From Dicaeum eximium (lineage: Eukaryota > Chordata > Aves > Passeriformes > Dicaeidae), in assembly GCA_013396995.1 (NCBI GenBank), contig VWZP01010367.1, positions 558,252-622,251 of the forward strand: a DNA stretch of 64,000 nt, read 5' to 3'. A program made the position numbers and the translations under genes. The notes below the pieces were generated by a model that made no database searches, was not told the origin of the DNA, and saw only the letters and a list, made by a program, of their open reading frames with translations. Below are positions 49,801 to 61,976 of this stretch, one piece after another (position 1 is the stretch's first letter; each line of letters opens with the position of its first letter).

Positions 49801-52800
49801 TAAAAAGAGCAGAACAATCACTTAAGTATGTCCTTGCTTTCTGCCTATATAAGATTGTTATACACAAGCCTTTTGCACAAAACCAAGAAATATTTTTTTC
49901 TCAAATGAAAAAAAGAAACTATAAAATAAGAGTGTATGACATGCTAAAGACACAAGTATGACTGTCAATTTTAACTAGGTAAAGATATCCAAGAATATTA
50001 CAGTCATAATATGTAAAATGTCATACACCAGACCTTTTAGATGGGCAAAGCTCACAGGTCAGGCATCAAAAACACCAGGACAGAAAAAAAAAATTAATAA
50101 ACTTACCCATTAAGATCATTTTAAGATGAGGCAAAAGGAAGTGGCAAGAATGGAACAGGTATGTATGTGCTGCTCTTTTGAAGCTGAATAGGACAGGAAA
50201 ATTTTGAAAAAACTAGGACACCACCACTTGAAAAGCTCAATCCCACCACACCATGCTTCCTTAATGCTAATGTTAGAGTGGAATCTCACAAACACGGGAT
50301 CTCTTCATAACTGCTAGCTTCAACTCCCTCAGCTTTCTCTCTCCTTGCAGCACTAGCCATCATCTATACTGGAACCAGCAAACTGCCTACCAGTTGTTTC
50401 CCACGAGAGATGAGAAAGGAGCACTTTAGATTGTTCTCTGCTGAGGAGAACTCAGAAGGCTATTAAATCTGAAAAAATGAAATACCAGTGTCAGCAGATC
50501 ATAAACAATAGTTCAAGAGCCAGGATCCATCTTCTATTAGCAAGCAACACCCACAGAACTCATACCAGTCCCACTGGTGCCAAAGACAGGATAGGATCTG
50601 GGCATTAGTATAATCATCAGATTGGTTTAACAATGTGTAAAGACATTGAGTGTTACTTTCAAATTAGCTGCAGTTTACCTTTAAACAAAGTCAGAATCTT
50701 ATAACTGCATCCCAAACTAAGAATGTGTGGGCCAGAATCACCAACCTCCAGCCACGTCCAGCACAGCCAGAGAGAAGATGAGCACTTGCGAGCTGGCAAT
50801 TCTAAGTCAAGTCTGTCCCTCACCAGATACTAAAATACAGACCAATTCACTGAGTCACTCTTGAGGTCTCATAACCTTGATGCTTGCTTTTAGTACAAAA
50901 TGAAAATGAAAAGTGGTGGAAAAAGAAACATTTCATTGGAAACATTAAAGTTCACTTTCAGATTTCTGAAAAATTGTATTTTTTAAAATTTCTGTTTCAA
51001 ATGAAGTTTTCCGACGTTCCTGAAAGCAGCACAGCTTTATTTTGTCTGATGAAAGTACACTGCTGTTTCACACACAAGAAAGCATCTACCTGAAAAAAAA
51101 ATGTGGCCACAAGATGCCCAAGCTCTGAGTGTAGCCAGTTCTCTCCCCCAACAGAACAACTCCCTGGCAGTGGCCTTTAACCAGAGGGTCCATGTGCCTT
51201 ATTAGGCACTCCAGAAAAACAACAGCAATGCAGCTGAGGAAACACAGCCAGGAACACAGTCCAGAGTAGAGAACCAGCATCCAAGCTACACTTTGCACAC
51301 AAAAGAGAAGCAGTTCACTTACATACATCTCAGTACTGCATAAGACCAAAAATGTGAGGGTCCTGCTTTGACATGCAGAAAAATACTGCCCTGTGCTGTT
51401 CCAAATGCAGTATCTTGTTTGGGTTTTTTCCCCCCAAGACGAAAGGTGCTAAAAACACCATTTTGCAGAAATTGTGGTTGCATCAAAAATGCCAGAAGTA
51501 AAATGACTGAGCAGCTATAGCATATTCTTTTTTCAAGTTGATGGATTATACAGACACCAGTAGAAGTGAATCTCTGACTTTCTACGACTATATGCATAGT
51601 TCACTTGGTTTTACTTGACTGAAAACAGAAGTGCTTAAACAATTGGTATATGGGTAATAAACTACTGTTTTATAAGCCACATTTATGAGAACAATACTCT
51701 TTGATATACAATAAATGAAGAATAGATTACAGTATCTTGACCTTTAGATTACAGTCCTGAGAAGGGAAAGTTAACTGCAGAAGATTTAGCATCATCAACA
51801 AGTAGAGGATTTCAGATGAAAAGAACCAGTGCATACGCGTAAGAAGATAAAAGATATGTCCACCATTAACTCCATGCCACACAACTGCTTTCAACTTTTA
51901 TATGGATACAACAACCATACTTCATTTTTGTACAAGTCAAGCAAAGTAGAACATCCTTAACAGAGCAGGAAATGAAGTTTTAGTCACTGCACAAAATAAA
52001 TCAACAAAAATGTAATGCCTGTTGATGACAATGAAACCACTAGCATATGCACCCAGGACTCTGATCTATTCTGTCCACCAGATGCTCTCTTTGTGAAAGG
52101 CTGGTAAAAAGAACTAGAGAGTTCATTGTGGCTTAAGCAGATTTTTTTCATGCTGTTAAGTATTTTTCTAAAGTTTTACTACAAAATCTTAATGTTCTTA
52201 AGGATCATAAGCAAGTATCTACGATGAACAACTTATAACCCACAGGCCATATGCAGTGTGGCAGGACAATTCATCTAGCTTGTTCCCTTTGGCCGCCTCT
52301 CCTGAGAACCTCAGCTGCATACCAGATGACTGCAGTGAAGCAGGCAGTCTGCTCCCCACAACCATTTTATCTAGGGGGCTTGTAGCCTCTCCCCCATTAT
52401 ATAATAAGCCCATCTTTAAATGCATGCTGGGAAAAGGGTTTAAATGCTTCCAGGAAAGATGTCCACTTCCCACTGCCAAAACAATGCACTTATCCCACAA
52501 CATCATCACTGTCCACATCTGAGGAACATATGGGAAGAAGACCATCAAGAACAGGCTGAATGAGTTGTATGGAGGCAGCAGCACACTCCTGTCTGCCCTC
52601 TTTCTCAGGTCTTCACCAGGCCCTGCTGGGTAAAAATTCCAGGGCAGAAAGCCTAAACACCTGGAATCCAGTAGAGATACAGGAAGGCAGAGACTTCCAG
52701 AAGGCAGGAGAACTACACACATATACAACACAATCCAGATGATACTCACCTACAGAAAGTGTTCCAGAAGCTGTGAAATACGACACTCTCCTACCACTGG

Positions 52801-55800
52801 GAATAAAAAACAAACCTGAGAGCAGCCCACCCACCCAAGGACTGAAATGCTGCTGTCAACTGTGCTCCCCACAGCCAACAGCAGAGCAACACTGACTGCA
52901 TTGATCAGGAGGCCTCTCACCTCCTAGAACTGCCTGGAAAACCACTGCACTTCTTTGAAAAGTAGTCCCACATTACCAACACACTTCTAGAATACCAGGA
53001 CCAATGATCTTTGGGAAGTCTAAGTAATCACGTATTACTGCTGCTGTTAATTAATTTCTGGAAACCCTAAACTAATTTGAAATACTGAATAATGATGAGA
53101 GGTTAACAGGCTTTGATATGTAATGAAATTAAAAGACATTTTCAGCTTTAACTGAAAATACTTGCAAGTGAATAACTCAAATCAGTAGAACCCTTTACGT
53201 GACAAAGTCTTTCAGAAGAATGATTCACACATATAAAGTAAAAAGGGAAAAGCAGCTTTGCATTGTTCGACCTCCAATAGTGCAATACATAAGGACTTTA
53301 ATTGAAAATGAAGGGTAACTTCATAGCATTCTGAGCTCTGTAGACCTTTGCATATGCAAAGGAAGACAAGTGGATCTCTTGAAGCCAAGGTGAGGGCCTC
53401 AGAACATGGTTTCTTAGCAAGTCAGTGGCAAAACCACTAAACAAACATGCCAGAGGAGAGTAAAGGAAAAAAAAATCATATTTCTCAATAGAGGAATCAA
53501 GTTTGTTCCATTTTCTCCAGAGGCAAAGAAATACATGTTTACATTTGAAGTTCATGCTTTTATAACAGTTGGATGGTCCAGAGTATTGCCAGTAACACAG
53601 TACAATTTCCCTCAGGTTCTATGGCCTGTAAAAAGGGAAAACAATCATTTTTCCTTAGAAAAGAATGCACACATTTAAACCTGAACATTTACCCATTCTT
53701 TTGGAAGAAGTCAAGCTCACCAGAATTGAATTTATTTCTATCCATAAGTGTTCAAAATAAAACACAATCTACATCAGCTGCACATCAAAATTATTCAGTA
53801 GTAACCACTCTTCAAATGCAGGTACTTCAAGGTAAGTCACAAGCAATAGGTGAGTAAAGGGAATTATTTTGCTTAAGTTGTATCTAAGAATTTATAATTC
53901 AGTGATACACTTTTAGTGAAAATACTATTCCTTCCAAAAAGAACAAGCTATAATTCAAGAGTATGCTTTGTACTGAAAGAATTAAGAGTATTCTGTCTTT
54001 TGGAATTCTAAGATCCTTTTACCAAAGGTGAATAAATTGCAGGATTTTTCCACTACAAAATCTGTAATCATGCCCATTCTCAAATAGTAGGCTCTGCTGT
54101 AATGAGGAGCTAAAACACATTCCAACAAATTTATCTATGCTTTAATCTATCAACAAATGAGGAAAAACTACTTCCTCTCCAAGGAAATATTTTTAAATGC
54201 ATTACCTCACCTCATTCCCCATTAAACCACACAAATCCAAACTCTTCACCCAACTACATGAAACAAAGCTGGATTGTAGGGTCCTGATTTGATGTCAGCT
54301 GGATTGGGACAAATCTGGAATTATTCCAAAGTAAATCAATTGAAGTAGTCCAGACCTACACCGGGAAAGCAGAATCAGAATATGATCCTAAACTTCTAGG
54401 AATTATGCCAAAGATGATATATAAACCCTTTCTCCCTGTACCTGGGAACAAAGACACTGACTATTGGCATTACATGTCTTTCTTGTAAGTAGGTCAGGGA
54501 AAAAGTTGAGTAAAGATCAGTAAATGGACAGGGATTACTCTTAATCTTTCTACTTTATACAACTCTATCTCCACATCAGAACAGGTCCTCTGTACTTTAT
54601 AAAGACAAATACACCATTCACATGTTAGTACTTTTATTTGTCTTAGTAAGCCTACTTTCTGGAACAAACATCAGCAATGATGTGGTATCTGAGTTTCAAC
54701 ACTCACATTGCAGAAATCACTGTAAGTCTCTGTTCCTGTGCAAATGGGTTCCTTTCCAAAATTCAGGAGTACATACCATGAGATCACTCCCAAACACTAA
54801 TTTACTGAATTAATCACAGCAAAGAAGAAATCAAAAAACCCTTTCTAGCTGGTGCACCACCATAAACAGTGAAGACACCCTGTGGCAATCTTGTTCTAAA
54901 AGCAGCTGGTGTAGGTTTAAACCCTGAGCTGCCTAACAGCAAATGTAAATTCAGACTCATCAGTGATACACCAGCTTCTGCTCTCCAGATGTTTAGAACA
55001 CACTAAAGGGAAGTAAAGGGACGGTGTCAGGGAGAAACAGATCTGCTGGCTGGCCAGCACAGACCAATTCAGTTCGTTTCCTCTCCAGGACTATCCTGCA
55101 GTACAGTTCCTCAAATAGATGAACTCTTGTATCACCCTCCTCTCTGTCTCCATGGGTAATCTCCCAACACATAAACTTAGAAATAGAACACTTGTAATCA
55201 TCTTGAAAATGGTAAGTGTTGGTATTTAGGTTACTCATCTATTTTAAAAATCATTATGTATTAATACACAAGTTTCTGGCAAGATGATGTGCTATTTTCC
55301 CTGCTAATTTTGAGGTGATAATAAAAGCATGACATACAAAGCCAAAGAATTACCCTCAAGTGGGACCTGTGTCAGGAATGAATGTCCAGAAGCCTGAACA
55401 GCCAACAGCCCAGCCACCTTTTGGAGGTACCAAAAGGTGACAGTTTGACAAAGTCTTCTTGAACACGAGCACCCAAAATTCCTGCACCTAGACACACAAA
55501 CCCTCTTTGTACTCATACATATCCCAGAGGCAATAAATATTTTAACACAGGTAAACTCATCTGAAATATATAAGCATATGCAAATTGCTATATATATGTA
55601 TTAGTTACATCAGTTAGCGGTATTAGTAGGTTTCTTTTTTACCTACTAACCTGTTGACTGTTTGGGATTTTTTTCCAGAAATATAGCATATTAAGCCACA
55701 CTAAAAGCAATTATATTGCATTCACATTCAAATCCACAACTTTGAGACCCACAACATACTCCACAGTTCTAAAATACAAGTTCAATTGGTCAGTGCTGCA

Positions 55801-55939
55801 TTAGCTCTAATATTTAAATTATGCCATCCATTTCCTTGCTATAATTTTGGTTTGCTGTATGTAATTCCTTCAATTTCTGAGCAGCACAGCCACTACACCA
55901 AAAAATCACTGGATACCATCATAGCTGGTACAGAACAAA

Positions 55940-56003
55940 ACCATTATTTACATTTCAACAATGCACACACAATTGCACACCATTATTTACAATTCAACAA
56001 TGC
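55940..56003 (+). repeat. 39-bp period tandem duplication
   Basis: accattatttacatttcaac at 55940 recurs at 55979 with a single mismatch over 25 bases, giving 1.6 copies of a 39-bp unit. It is intronic and probably arose by slippage or a small duplication. Confidence 0.8.
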
Positions 56004-58547
56004 CAGGAGTTCAACCTGACATTCAGCTTCCACGTTCATTTTGCAGCCTAGAAAGTTCTTACATATCATCTTCTCCCTCCACACAGCATATTCAGGTGAT
56101 TTGCTTTATAAACAACTGTAACATTTCCACTCTTGAACGTTCCAGAATATAGCTGTACTATGTAGTATAAAATAGTCTGGGGTCTGCAGCTTTCTAGTGA
56201 TCATGGAACGTGTGAAGATGGGTCCATTAAAGAACTCCAGGAAAAAAAATGGTTTTGTTTGAGGGAAGCAAGTTAAATATACACTGACTACCATTCAGCT
56301 GGGTATGTGTGACAGTGCTTGCAAAGCAATCAGAAAATGGCTCTTGCCTGCTCTCACTGCCTTACTAACTGGATTAACATGAAATTATAACTAGTGCAAA
56401 ACAACTGTTTACCTAGGTACTGAATGTAATCCATATTTCCTGTCCTTCCTTCTTATCAGCAAGCAATAACAAAATTAAAAAGTCATAAGGAAAGTTATCT
56501 TTAATAAGCATAAATACAAATGCACTTTATGTATACATGTATTTATATCACAACAATCACAATCCCCCAAATAAAGGAATCTAGAACTACCAAGTAGAAA
56601 ATAAGGAACTACAGTTATAAACAAATAAAAGGAGGAGCATGGGCTTCCTGTGAGACAAACACTCTTCTCCTCCACGTGGGCAACACTACTGAAACTGTCA
56701 ACATTTGAACCACTTCACAAGCAAAGTGGGATTTGTATAGATTTTAAGTGTCAGAAGGTGTAAGAGGCAGCTCACTGGAGTGCAACTGGATTCCAGGCCA
56801 GAACTCATACAGCAATGAGCACAGAAACAAGATGCCTCATGCTGAGAAGAGATGCACCTGCTTTTGGTTAAAACAAATAATACTTTGTTAACACAGGCAT
56901 TTGGCATATATTTATTCATTTTTATGTGCAGGAATAAAGAGAAGTGTGCATATCTGGGGATCAAACAGCTCTTGGCTTACATAATTTTGATTTCTGATTT
57001 TTCTTTTCTTTTTTTAATGGAACATGACTTACAGTGGCAAGTTACAGTCAAATTCTAGAATTAGTTTTAGAGAATTCTATGAAAGCAAAAATAAAAAAGG
57101 AGGGGGAGGGGGAGACAGAGAGATAAATGTGTTACGTGTGCCCTATCTGATAACAGTATGTTCAACAATAAACAAGTTTCCACAACGAAGACATGGGGAA
57201 ATGCTTCAGTCAGAACACACTCCCAAGCAGAGCTTGCACCTTCTATGCCAACAAATCTCTAAATCTAGTACACTCCAGTTCCAGGAAAAGCCTCTTAGGT
57301 TGCCAGCTAGCTCTTGTTTTCAGAAGCAGTAGCCCATGTGCAACAACCTCATAACATTTCAACTTTCAGCAAATGAAAATAAATATTTTCCATCAATAAA
57401 GACAGTATTGGGAAAAAAAGAACATGTTTATGAATATTTATTGATTTAAAACTAAATTTTGAGATTCTGAATTCTCACCATGCTATTTCCCAAACAACTC
57501 AGTTTTGAAAATTAACCCATTCTGCTGCTCCACTTTTTATGTTGAGTTGCCAATGTTAAAATTGCCAAGTGCATTGACATGGTATTGCAATATAGACATC
57601 AGGTCTTGGACACTCTCTAGTCCAAAACCCAACTCTTGGGAAAAAAAAAATAAAGCACTAGCTATAGTTCAGAAAAATCAGTTCAGTAAGACAGCTGATA
57701 GCTACTCCATATATAATTTAGTGGAATGAGACTGATCAGACAAGGACATGCTTAGACAACACGTGGATGAATGAAGAGATTCCAGAAAGAAGAGGAATCA
57801 ACTTCTACAGCCAAGAGTCAAAGCACACATATAGTTAAGCTGGAATTCTACGCAGAAAGGAAGAATCTAGCTAGGAAGTTGGTGCCCACAGTTTAAGTAT
57901 CTTAAAAAAACCAACACACATAACAGGATAAGAAAAAAATAGCAGAATTTAAAAAAATAAAGTAGTGAGAGCCACTAATTTAAGAGTGTCTGCCCAAAAG
58001 AACAAGGTTTTTAAAAAGTACAAATCCAAAACACGCCACATAAAGCACTGATTGCTGTTGAAATACAAGTTGATCCAGAAAACAGCAAGCCCCATATCCA
58101 TATCTATTTTAGAACAAACCCATGCAATAACTGTTTTCATAATCTGCTCTAAAAATATTTTCTTCAAAGCATAGGAGAAAATTTTATAGTATACTAGAAT
58201 AGAATAGTATACTAAACTAGTAGGTCTGAAATATTATGACAGATTCAATAAATTCAGCCCTATGCAGGATTCTCAAAAAAATATACATACATGGAAAACT
58301 ACTCCAACCACCTAAAATAAGGATTGCTTTTTTCCAAAATATGGCATCCTAAAAAGGTTCCACCAAAATAAGTGAGACATTTCTCAGCTAGTCAGGTGTT
58401 CCAAGGCAAACAAGTGGAATTCTTCATGTAAGTGTGCTACCCTCACCTGATTAAACAATCTATTTAGAATTACCTGTGAATATATGAAAGCCTAAACGAT
58501 CACCAGCACTACCTCAAAAAAACCTACCCTTCCTGTCTTGGGGTGAC

Positions 58548-58590
58548 TTCACATCCATTCCCTTCACATCCATTCCCTTCACATCCATCA
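58548..58590 (+). repeat. 15-bp minisatellite, about 2.9 copies
   Basis: The unit ttcacatccattccc is repeated at 58548, 58563 and 58578, the last copy incomplete, with no mismatch in the first two. On the minus strand it gives an artificial Gly-Cys-Glu-Gly-Asn repeat in a short ORF that is not a gene. Confidence 0.88.
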
Positions 58591-59935
58591 GTTTTCTTTA
58601 ATCTCTTCTCACCTAACCCATTTCTCCATTCAGGTGCCTCAGCATTCCTGCACGTACTACACCCATCCCCATTATCCTTTCCTCTTGCTACTTGAGAAAG
58701 ACAGAATTCCAACTGATGTTCCACATAAGAGCAACAAACTTCAAAAGTCATGCTCTAAACAAGCATCTTGTACTAAGCTAACACCACAAATCTGATACAA
58801 ATTATTTAGTGCCTACTTTTGTAAATATACTTGGGACACTAATGCAAGTCAGAGTGAATACCAGAAGAGCTCTCTTGACTGAGGGATATGCACATTTCAA
58901 TCTGGCTGCCTCAAACTTTTATCAGCTGAAGGAAGAAAATTGGAGCTGCAGTCTCTGCAGCTGCAAGGCTTCTCAACAGCCTATAGAAAGGTCATAAATT
59001 GAGGTACAGTACCAGCACCACACAGGCATTTAAAAAATATGTCAGACCCCAAACCTGAGGCATTGATTTGGCAGGTAAAAGAAAGTTCATGTACACTGTG
59101 TATAAAGAATTGAGACATTAATGCATATAATCCACATTTACTCATAAGTAAATATATTTATGTCCTTCGTGAATTTAAAGGACAATTAAACTGGTTTTTT
59201 GGAGGGCAATAAGTTGTTTAAAACTTGAAAAGTGTTATTTCCTTTTTGGCAAGGGCATGTTTCCCTACACCCAACTGACATCTTAAAAAGGCAAAGAGCC
59301 AGTCTAAGCCAATATACCCAAATAGTAATAAAAAACCCCAAACAATTCTTAATTCTAAATACCTACATTTTAGAAAAGCAAAAAGGGAATTTGGGATAGA
59401 TGACAAGATGCCTAGTCCATATGCCTAAGAGAAGCCAACTGTGTGAGTATATTAAAAGACTGAAGTACTATGAATTACAACAAGGCAGCCAGGAAACCAG
59501 AGGCCTTCAACCTCAACCAAACCCCAATGGTTGGCAGGCATAACTAAAGCTGAAAAAGTTTTTTTTTAAACAGCAATTCTCCACTGAGATAGCAGCTATA
59601 AGATAATGCAGCCATGTCAAGTTAGCTTTTCAGCTACCAGCACTGCATTATGAGGGTTGTATTTCAATCATCTCTTCCAAACCAAAGAAAACCATCAGTT
59701 TAGAAAGAGATGGTTCAGGCAAGAGAAAGAACAAGACAACAGGAATTTGAGCTTTACTTCCAAAATATGAAAATCAGAAACTTATTGCTCTCTACCAGTA
59801 GTGCAATTGATTCTACAGTACATAGGAGCACAAAATAAATACCAGCAAGAGTATGGGGTGTCTGTGCATGATAATGAGACTATAACCTTGAGATTTGGTA
59901 GTATGAAGGACAAAAGGACTTCACTGGTTCATGCC

Positions 59936-60961
59936 TGGACTGAGTTTGCAGGGCAAGGTTTTGGTAGCAGGGATCTACAGCAGTGGCTTTGTGAGAAGCT
60001 GCTAGAAGCTTCCCCTATGTCTGATGGAGGCAATGCCAGCTCCGAGACAAACCTGACACTGGCTAAGGCCATCAGTGATAAATATCAGGTAACAGCTTTA
60101 AGATGAAAAAACAAACTATTGGGCAGAAGCAGTTACAGCCAGAGTAGAGAGAAATAAGGACATGGGAGCTAAAGAACCCTGAAGACACCAAGGCCAGTGA
60201 AAGATAGGGAAGAGGTGCTCCAGGCATGGAGCAGACATCCCCCTGCAGCCCACGGTGGAGCAGAGATCCCCCTGCACCTGTGAAGGACCCCACACCAGAG
60301 CGGGTGGATGCCTGAAGGAAGCTGTGACACCGTGCAAAGCCCACACTGGAGCATGCTCCTGGCACCACCTGAAGACTCAAGGGGAGAGGAGCCCACAATG
60401 GAGCAGGTTTGCTAGCAGGACTTGGGATTCCTTGGGCTGTTCCTGGAGGACTGTACCCCATGGAAGAGACCCACACTGGAGCAGTTCATGCAGAACTGCA
60501 GCCCATGGGAAGGACTCACATTGGAGAGGTTTGTGGAGGACTGTCCCTCATGGGAGGGACCTGACTTTGCAGCAGGGGGAGAAGTCCTTCAACTAAGGAG
60601 CAAGCAGCAGCAGTGTGATAAACCAATCACAACCCCATTCACTGTCCCCTGTGCCACTGGCAAGAGGAGGTAGAGAATCAGGAATAGAGTTAAGCCAGGG
60701 CAGATGGGAGTCATGGAGGAAGGTATTTTAAAGATTTGGGTTTACTTTTCATTGTCCTATTCTAATATTATTGGTAAAAAAGTTTAATTAATTTCCCCAA
60801 GTCAAGTCCTTTGCCCTTGATGTACCTTGTGAGTGATCTGCTCCTATCTTTAGCTCAGCCCATGAGCCTTTCATTATATTTTTTCTGCTTTCTAGCTGAG
60901 AAGGGGAGTGATAGAGCTCTCTGATGGGCACCTGAAAGCCATCCAGCGTCAACCCACCACA
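59936..60961 (+). mobile_element. Solo LTR, about 1.03 kb, exact 5-bp target duplication
   Basis: The segment begins TGGACTGAGTTTGC and ends CAACCCACCACA. It is flanked by ATGCC at 59931-59935 and 60962-60966. Inside are gagaagctgctagaagcttc, a long module in which cactggagcag recurs between short purine-rich spacers, then aattaatttccccaagtcaa and gtgagtgatctg. The layout matches a common passerine LTR family (TguLTR5-like, name from memory), and a 5-bp duplication fits class III (ERVL-like) elements. The older element at 3136-3945 is a relative. ORFs on both strands inside it, up to 134 residues, are not host genes. Confidence 0.85.
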
Positions 60962-61042
60962 ATGCCTAAGAAAGAAATTTCATCTGAAGTACAGCTGCAC
61001 TGTTTGGTTGTGCTGGTGTCCATTATCTTCCTTATTAAGGTA

Positions 61043-61976
61043 TGTCTTGGTTTACAAGACAGGTATCTGCTAGGGAAGGCAGAAAAGCTTCCCTTGGAAT
61101 GGAGAATGTAAACCCCCTTCCTCCGAATTATTAGAATTTTGAAATTAAGGGGCTCTCAGGCAAATATATGGAATAGGAATAACAGTTCTTTACGAGTATA
61201 TATGATAAAACAAACAAACGACAACAACTCCGGCATTAACAGCAAACAGAACCGAAGCCAGTGACGCCGCTCGGCTGCGGCGCTTTCCCTGCGGTGCAGT
61301 TCCTGTCACGGCCGGCAGGGGCGCTGGCAGCTCCCGGTGCTCAGGGCAGGTGCGATGATCCCCACGCGGCTGCAGGGGGCGCTCCGGCGCGGGCTCGGGC
61401 AGCGCGTGGCGATGGCGGCTTCAGCCCGAAGACGGGGAGGGATGGAGGACAGGCCGCGCTTCACAAACCCCTGTGGCAGCAGATCTCGGTGCCCTCAGCA
61501 GGACTCTCGGAAACAGCAAGCTGTGCCGGGAGGATGTCTTGGCAGGCAGGGGGTGAGGGGGCTCCCAGCAGGGCAGGGAGAGGCGCGCTCAGGATGGAGG
61601 GCAGCCGAGCAGAGGGGACAGGTCCCTCTCTCAGTGAGGCGGGTGTCAGTAAGGTCCCAGCTCAGGGGCTGCTCTCACGAGCAGAGGTCACCCCACGACA
61701 GAAGGAGCAGCTCTGGGCTGGGCTCTGGCAGCAGCAGCAGTGAAAAAATCCCTTTCCCAAGCAGCAGGTGCGACTGTCTTCCTCTGAAGCAGAGAGAGAC
61801 AGAGAGCCAGGAGGTGCTCCCAGCCCCTTCCCCCAGCCCAAAATCTCCCGGAATCCCTGCCCTGACTCAAATCATCAATCCCCCATTAGCAATTCAATGG
61901 GAGAAATTCCACAGGTGATAAGAAATGAACAGGAGAGAAAAAAAAAAAAAAACCAAAAAAAAAAACAACCCCAACA
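61043..61976 (-). mobile_element. Probable second LTR with GC-rich core
   Basis: The plus-strand start TGTCTTGGTTTACAAGACAG, then aaattaaggggctctcaggc and ggaataacagttcttta, resembles a widespread passerine LTR. On the minus strand the block would run TGTTGGGGTT to AACCAAGACA. Flanks are AGGTA (61038-61042) and AGGTC (61977-61981), a 5-bp duplication with one mismatch. The part from about 61255 to 61760 is strongly GC- and CpG-rich. An A-rich run (61936-61965) is included near one end. Orientation and limits are uncertain. The 160- and 193-residue overlapping plus-strand ORFs inside reflect GC richness. Confidence 0.5.
61255..61760. other. GC- and CpG-rich island inside the intron
   Basis: About 500 bp dense in G, C and CpG stands out sharply from AT-rich surroundings, with runs such as cgctccggcgcgggctcggg. 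It sits within the probable LTR at 61043-61976, so the simplest reading is the LTR's own GC-rich U3 or leader. An alternative is an intronic CpG island with promoter activity for a VPS13B isoform or antisense RNA. No ATG context or splice pattern tied to VPS13B was seen. Confidence 0.6.

Larger units (their letters stand above)
43853..59930 (-). other. VPS13B: VPS13B intron 3, long part without recognised genes
   Basis: Sixteen kilobases of AT-rich sequence with scattered moderately GC-richer patches (46750-46930, 47270-47470, 52220-52760). A 39-bp tandem repeat (55940-56003) and a 15-bp tandem repeat (58548-58590) are listed separately. The 176-codon minus-strand ORF at 52219-52749 has no recognised domain and is of a length that chance can give. 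No exon with VPS13B homology was found. Confidence 0.6.

Noticed and set aside
59801..60596. Several ORFs of 75-134 residues on both strands
   Set aside because: They lie in or at the edge of the solo LTR at 59936-60961 and reflect its repeated module.
61261..61918. Overlapping 160- and 193-residue plus-strand ORFs, possible new gene with CpG-island promoter
   Set aside because: Both lie in a GC-rich block where stop codons are rare, are low in complexity, and sit within a probable LTR. No splice or homology evidence supports a gene.
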